NCBI GenBank assembly: GCA_001839685.1
Contig: MLAK01001025.1
Coordinates: forward strand, 1 to 16,684
DNA length: 16,684 bases
Source of the DNA: Tritrichomonas foetus
Taxonomy: Eukaryota > Parabasalia > Tritrichomonadida > Tritrichomonadidae
Direction: 5' to 3'
Shown: positions 15,905 to 16,684 of the stretch, piece after piece
Layout of the letters: each line of letters starts with the position of its first letter
How positions within the stretch are numbered: the stretch's first letter is position 1
Notes under the pieces: model-generated
Told to the model about the DNA's origin: nothing
Seen by the model: the letters and a program-made list of their open reading frames with translations, nothing else
Databases searched by the model: none
Translations under genes and position numbers: made by a program

Positions 15905-16513
15905 ATGTCGAAAAGAGATAGCTTAGATCTAAAAATCGTCGTTCTTGGTCCAGCAGGTGTCGGTAAAACCTGCATTATTAATCGATACTGTAATGGGTCA
16001 TTTCAAACAGATACAATGTCAACGATCGGCGCTGGCTTTTTCACACATACGCTAATTATCGATCACACAGACGTCACGCTCATGCTTTGGGATACGGCAG
16101 GGGAGGAAAGATTTCAATCTGTAGCCCCATCGCTTCTTCGCGGCGCGTCAGGCGTCATTCTTACATTCGATCTAACAAAATTTGATTCTTTCCAAGGGAT
16201 CGATACTTATATGGAGATGTTCTTAAATACATGCCAGATACCTTCTGGAATTGATTATCCGGTTTTACTGTTGGGCAATAAATCTGATCTTGAAGAAAGA
16301 GTAATTGGGAATGATTTAGTCGAGGATTGGAAAAAGAGAAATAACGTATCACTTTATTATGAAGTATCTGCCAAAACTGGTTCAAACATCAATGAAGCAT
16401 TCGAAACATTTTTGAAGAGATTTGTAATTCCAGTGGAAAACAGTAAATCAATTCCAATTCAAATCATTCTTGATCCAAACGTTTCAAACAACTCTCAGAA
16501 TAGATGCTGCTGA
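15905..16513 (+). CDS. Divergent Rab-family GTPase
   Basis: The 202-residue product has the P-loop GPAGVGKT (15-22), switch I STIGAGF (39-45), WDTAGEE (62-68), GNKSD (124-128) and SAKTG (155-159), and ends RCC, a double-cysteine prenylation signal. STIGAGFFT and the following hydrophobic stretch are nearest to the Rab5/Rab21-22 group (STIGAAFLT), but SLLRGASGVILTFDL and an insert-like GIDTYMEMFLNTCQIPSG are unusual. Residue 67 is Glu where nearly all Rabs have the catalytic Gln (WDTAGQE), so intrinsic GTP hydrolysis may be changed. I use ATG 15905; an in-frame TTG 24 bases upstream is not a eukaryotic start. An endosomal role is only suggested by the Rab5-like switch. A TAAA signal follows two bases after the stop. 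Confidence 0.88.
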   Translation: MSKRDSLDLKIVVLGPAGVGKTCIINRYCNGSFQTDTMSTIGAGFFTHTLIIDHTDVTLMLWDTAGEERFQSVAPSLLRGASGVILTFDLTKFDSFQGIDTYMEMFLNTCQIPSGIDYPVLLLGNKSDLEERVIGNDLVEDWKKRNNVSLYYEVSAKTGSNINEAFETFLKRFVIPVENSKSIPIQIILDPNVSNNSQNRCC

Positions 16514-16514
16514 T

Positions 16515-16518
16515 TAAA
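16515..16518 (+). terminator. TAAA poly(A) signal just after stop
   Basis: TGA is followed by TTAAA, placing TAAA within five bases of the stop, as is common in trichomonads. Confidence 0.4.
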
Positions 16519-16601
16519 TTGCAAAGAAAATGTTTGGAAAACATCAAATTTATGTTTTTTTAAATAAAAAAAAATTGACGACAAGTTTTTTCTTTTTTAT
16601 T

Positions 16602-16684
16602 ATGCATTGCCTTTTATATTATGCATTACCTTTTATATTATGCATTACCTTTTATATTATGCATTATCTTTTGTATTATGCATT
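16602..16684. repeat. 19-bp tandem array, runs off the edge
   Basis: Four full units of ATGCATTACCTTTTATATT with few variants start at 16602, 16621, 16640 and 16659, with a partial fifth at 16678. ATGCAT gives a small palindrome per unit. The array begins about 90 bases after the Rab stop and continues past the window. Confidence 0.9.

Noticed and set aside
1..16684. tRNA, rRNA or snRNA genes
   Set aside because: No B-box-like GTTCRANNC context with a foldable partner and no rRNA-like block was recognised by eye. A tRNAscan/Infernal run would settle it.

Overview
The window looks like nuclear DNA of a parabasalid protist (a trichomonad, possibly Tritrichomonas-like). It is strongly AT-rich, its genes are compact and apparently intronless, and its 3' ends often carry a TAAA tetranucleotide overlapping or touching the stop codon. 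Two genes have a TCAYW-type initiator close to the start. The gene content also fits: Rab GTPases with C-terminal cysteines, a type I surface protein of beta-helix (Pmp-like) character, a GAF-domain phosphodiesterase and a relic of an Api92-like gene. The genus is inferred; no ribosomal or other marker is present.

Layout, left to right. 196-979 (minus) is a broken Api92/DUF1281-like gene. 1297-2679 (plus) encodes a Pmp-like surface protein. 2789-3005 is a 14-unit minisatellite between two convergent genes. 3290-3931 (minus) encodes a small secreted MRH-domain lectin. 4231-4800 (plus) is a Rab6-like GTPase. 5098-6144 (plus) is an ERGIC3/Erv46 cargo receptor. 6711-6947 (minus) is a small conserved-looking gene of uncertain function. 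7138-7470 (plus) is a short GS28/Gos1-type Golgi SNARE. 7471-8664 is non-coding and holds a diverged repeat family. 8665-11869 (plus) is a multi-GAF cyclic-nucleotide phosphodiesterase-like gene split by one frame change, whose catalytic domain lacks several invariant residues. 12097-13461 (minus) is a CCZ1 homologue, part of the Rab7 activator Mon1-Ccz1. 13462-15904 is a long AT-rich gene-poor stretch with 13 ambiguous bases and a 1.86-kb interval bounded by TTAA plus inverted repeats. 15905-16513 (plus) is a second, divergent Rab with Glu at the catalytic Gln position. A 19-bp tandem array runs off the right edge.

Six of the ten genes act in the endomembrane system: an ER lectin, an ER-Golgi cargo receptor, a Golgi SNARE, two Rabs and a Rab GEF subunit. 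Together they span ER quality control, ER-Golgi transport, intra-Golgi fusion and late endosome/lysosome maturation. They lie on both strands in separate transcription units, so this is a neighbourhood and not an operon.

The points most worth following up are the split pseudo-phosphodiesterase, the TTAA-bounded interval, the decayed Api92-like gene and the Gln-to-Glu Rab. I did not find a clearly new multi-gene system.
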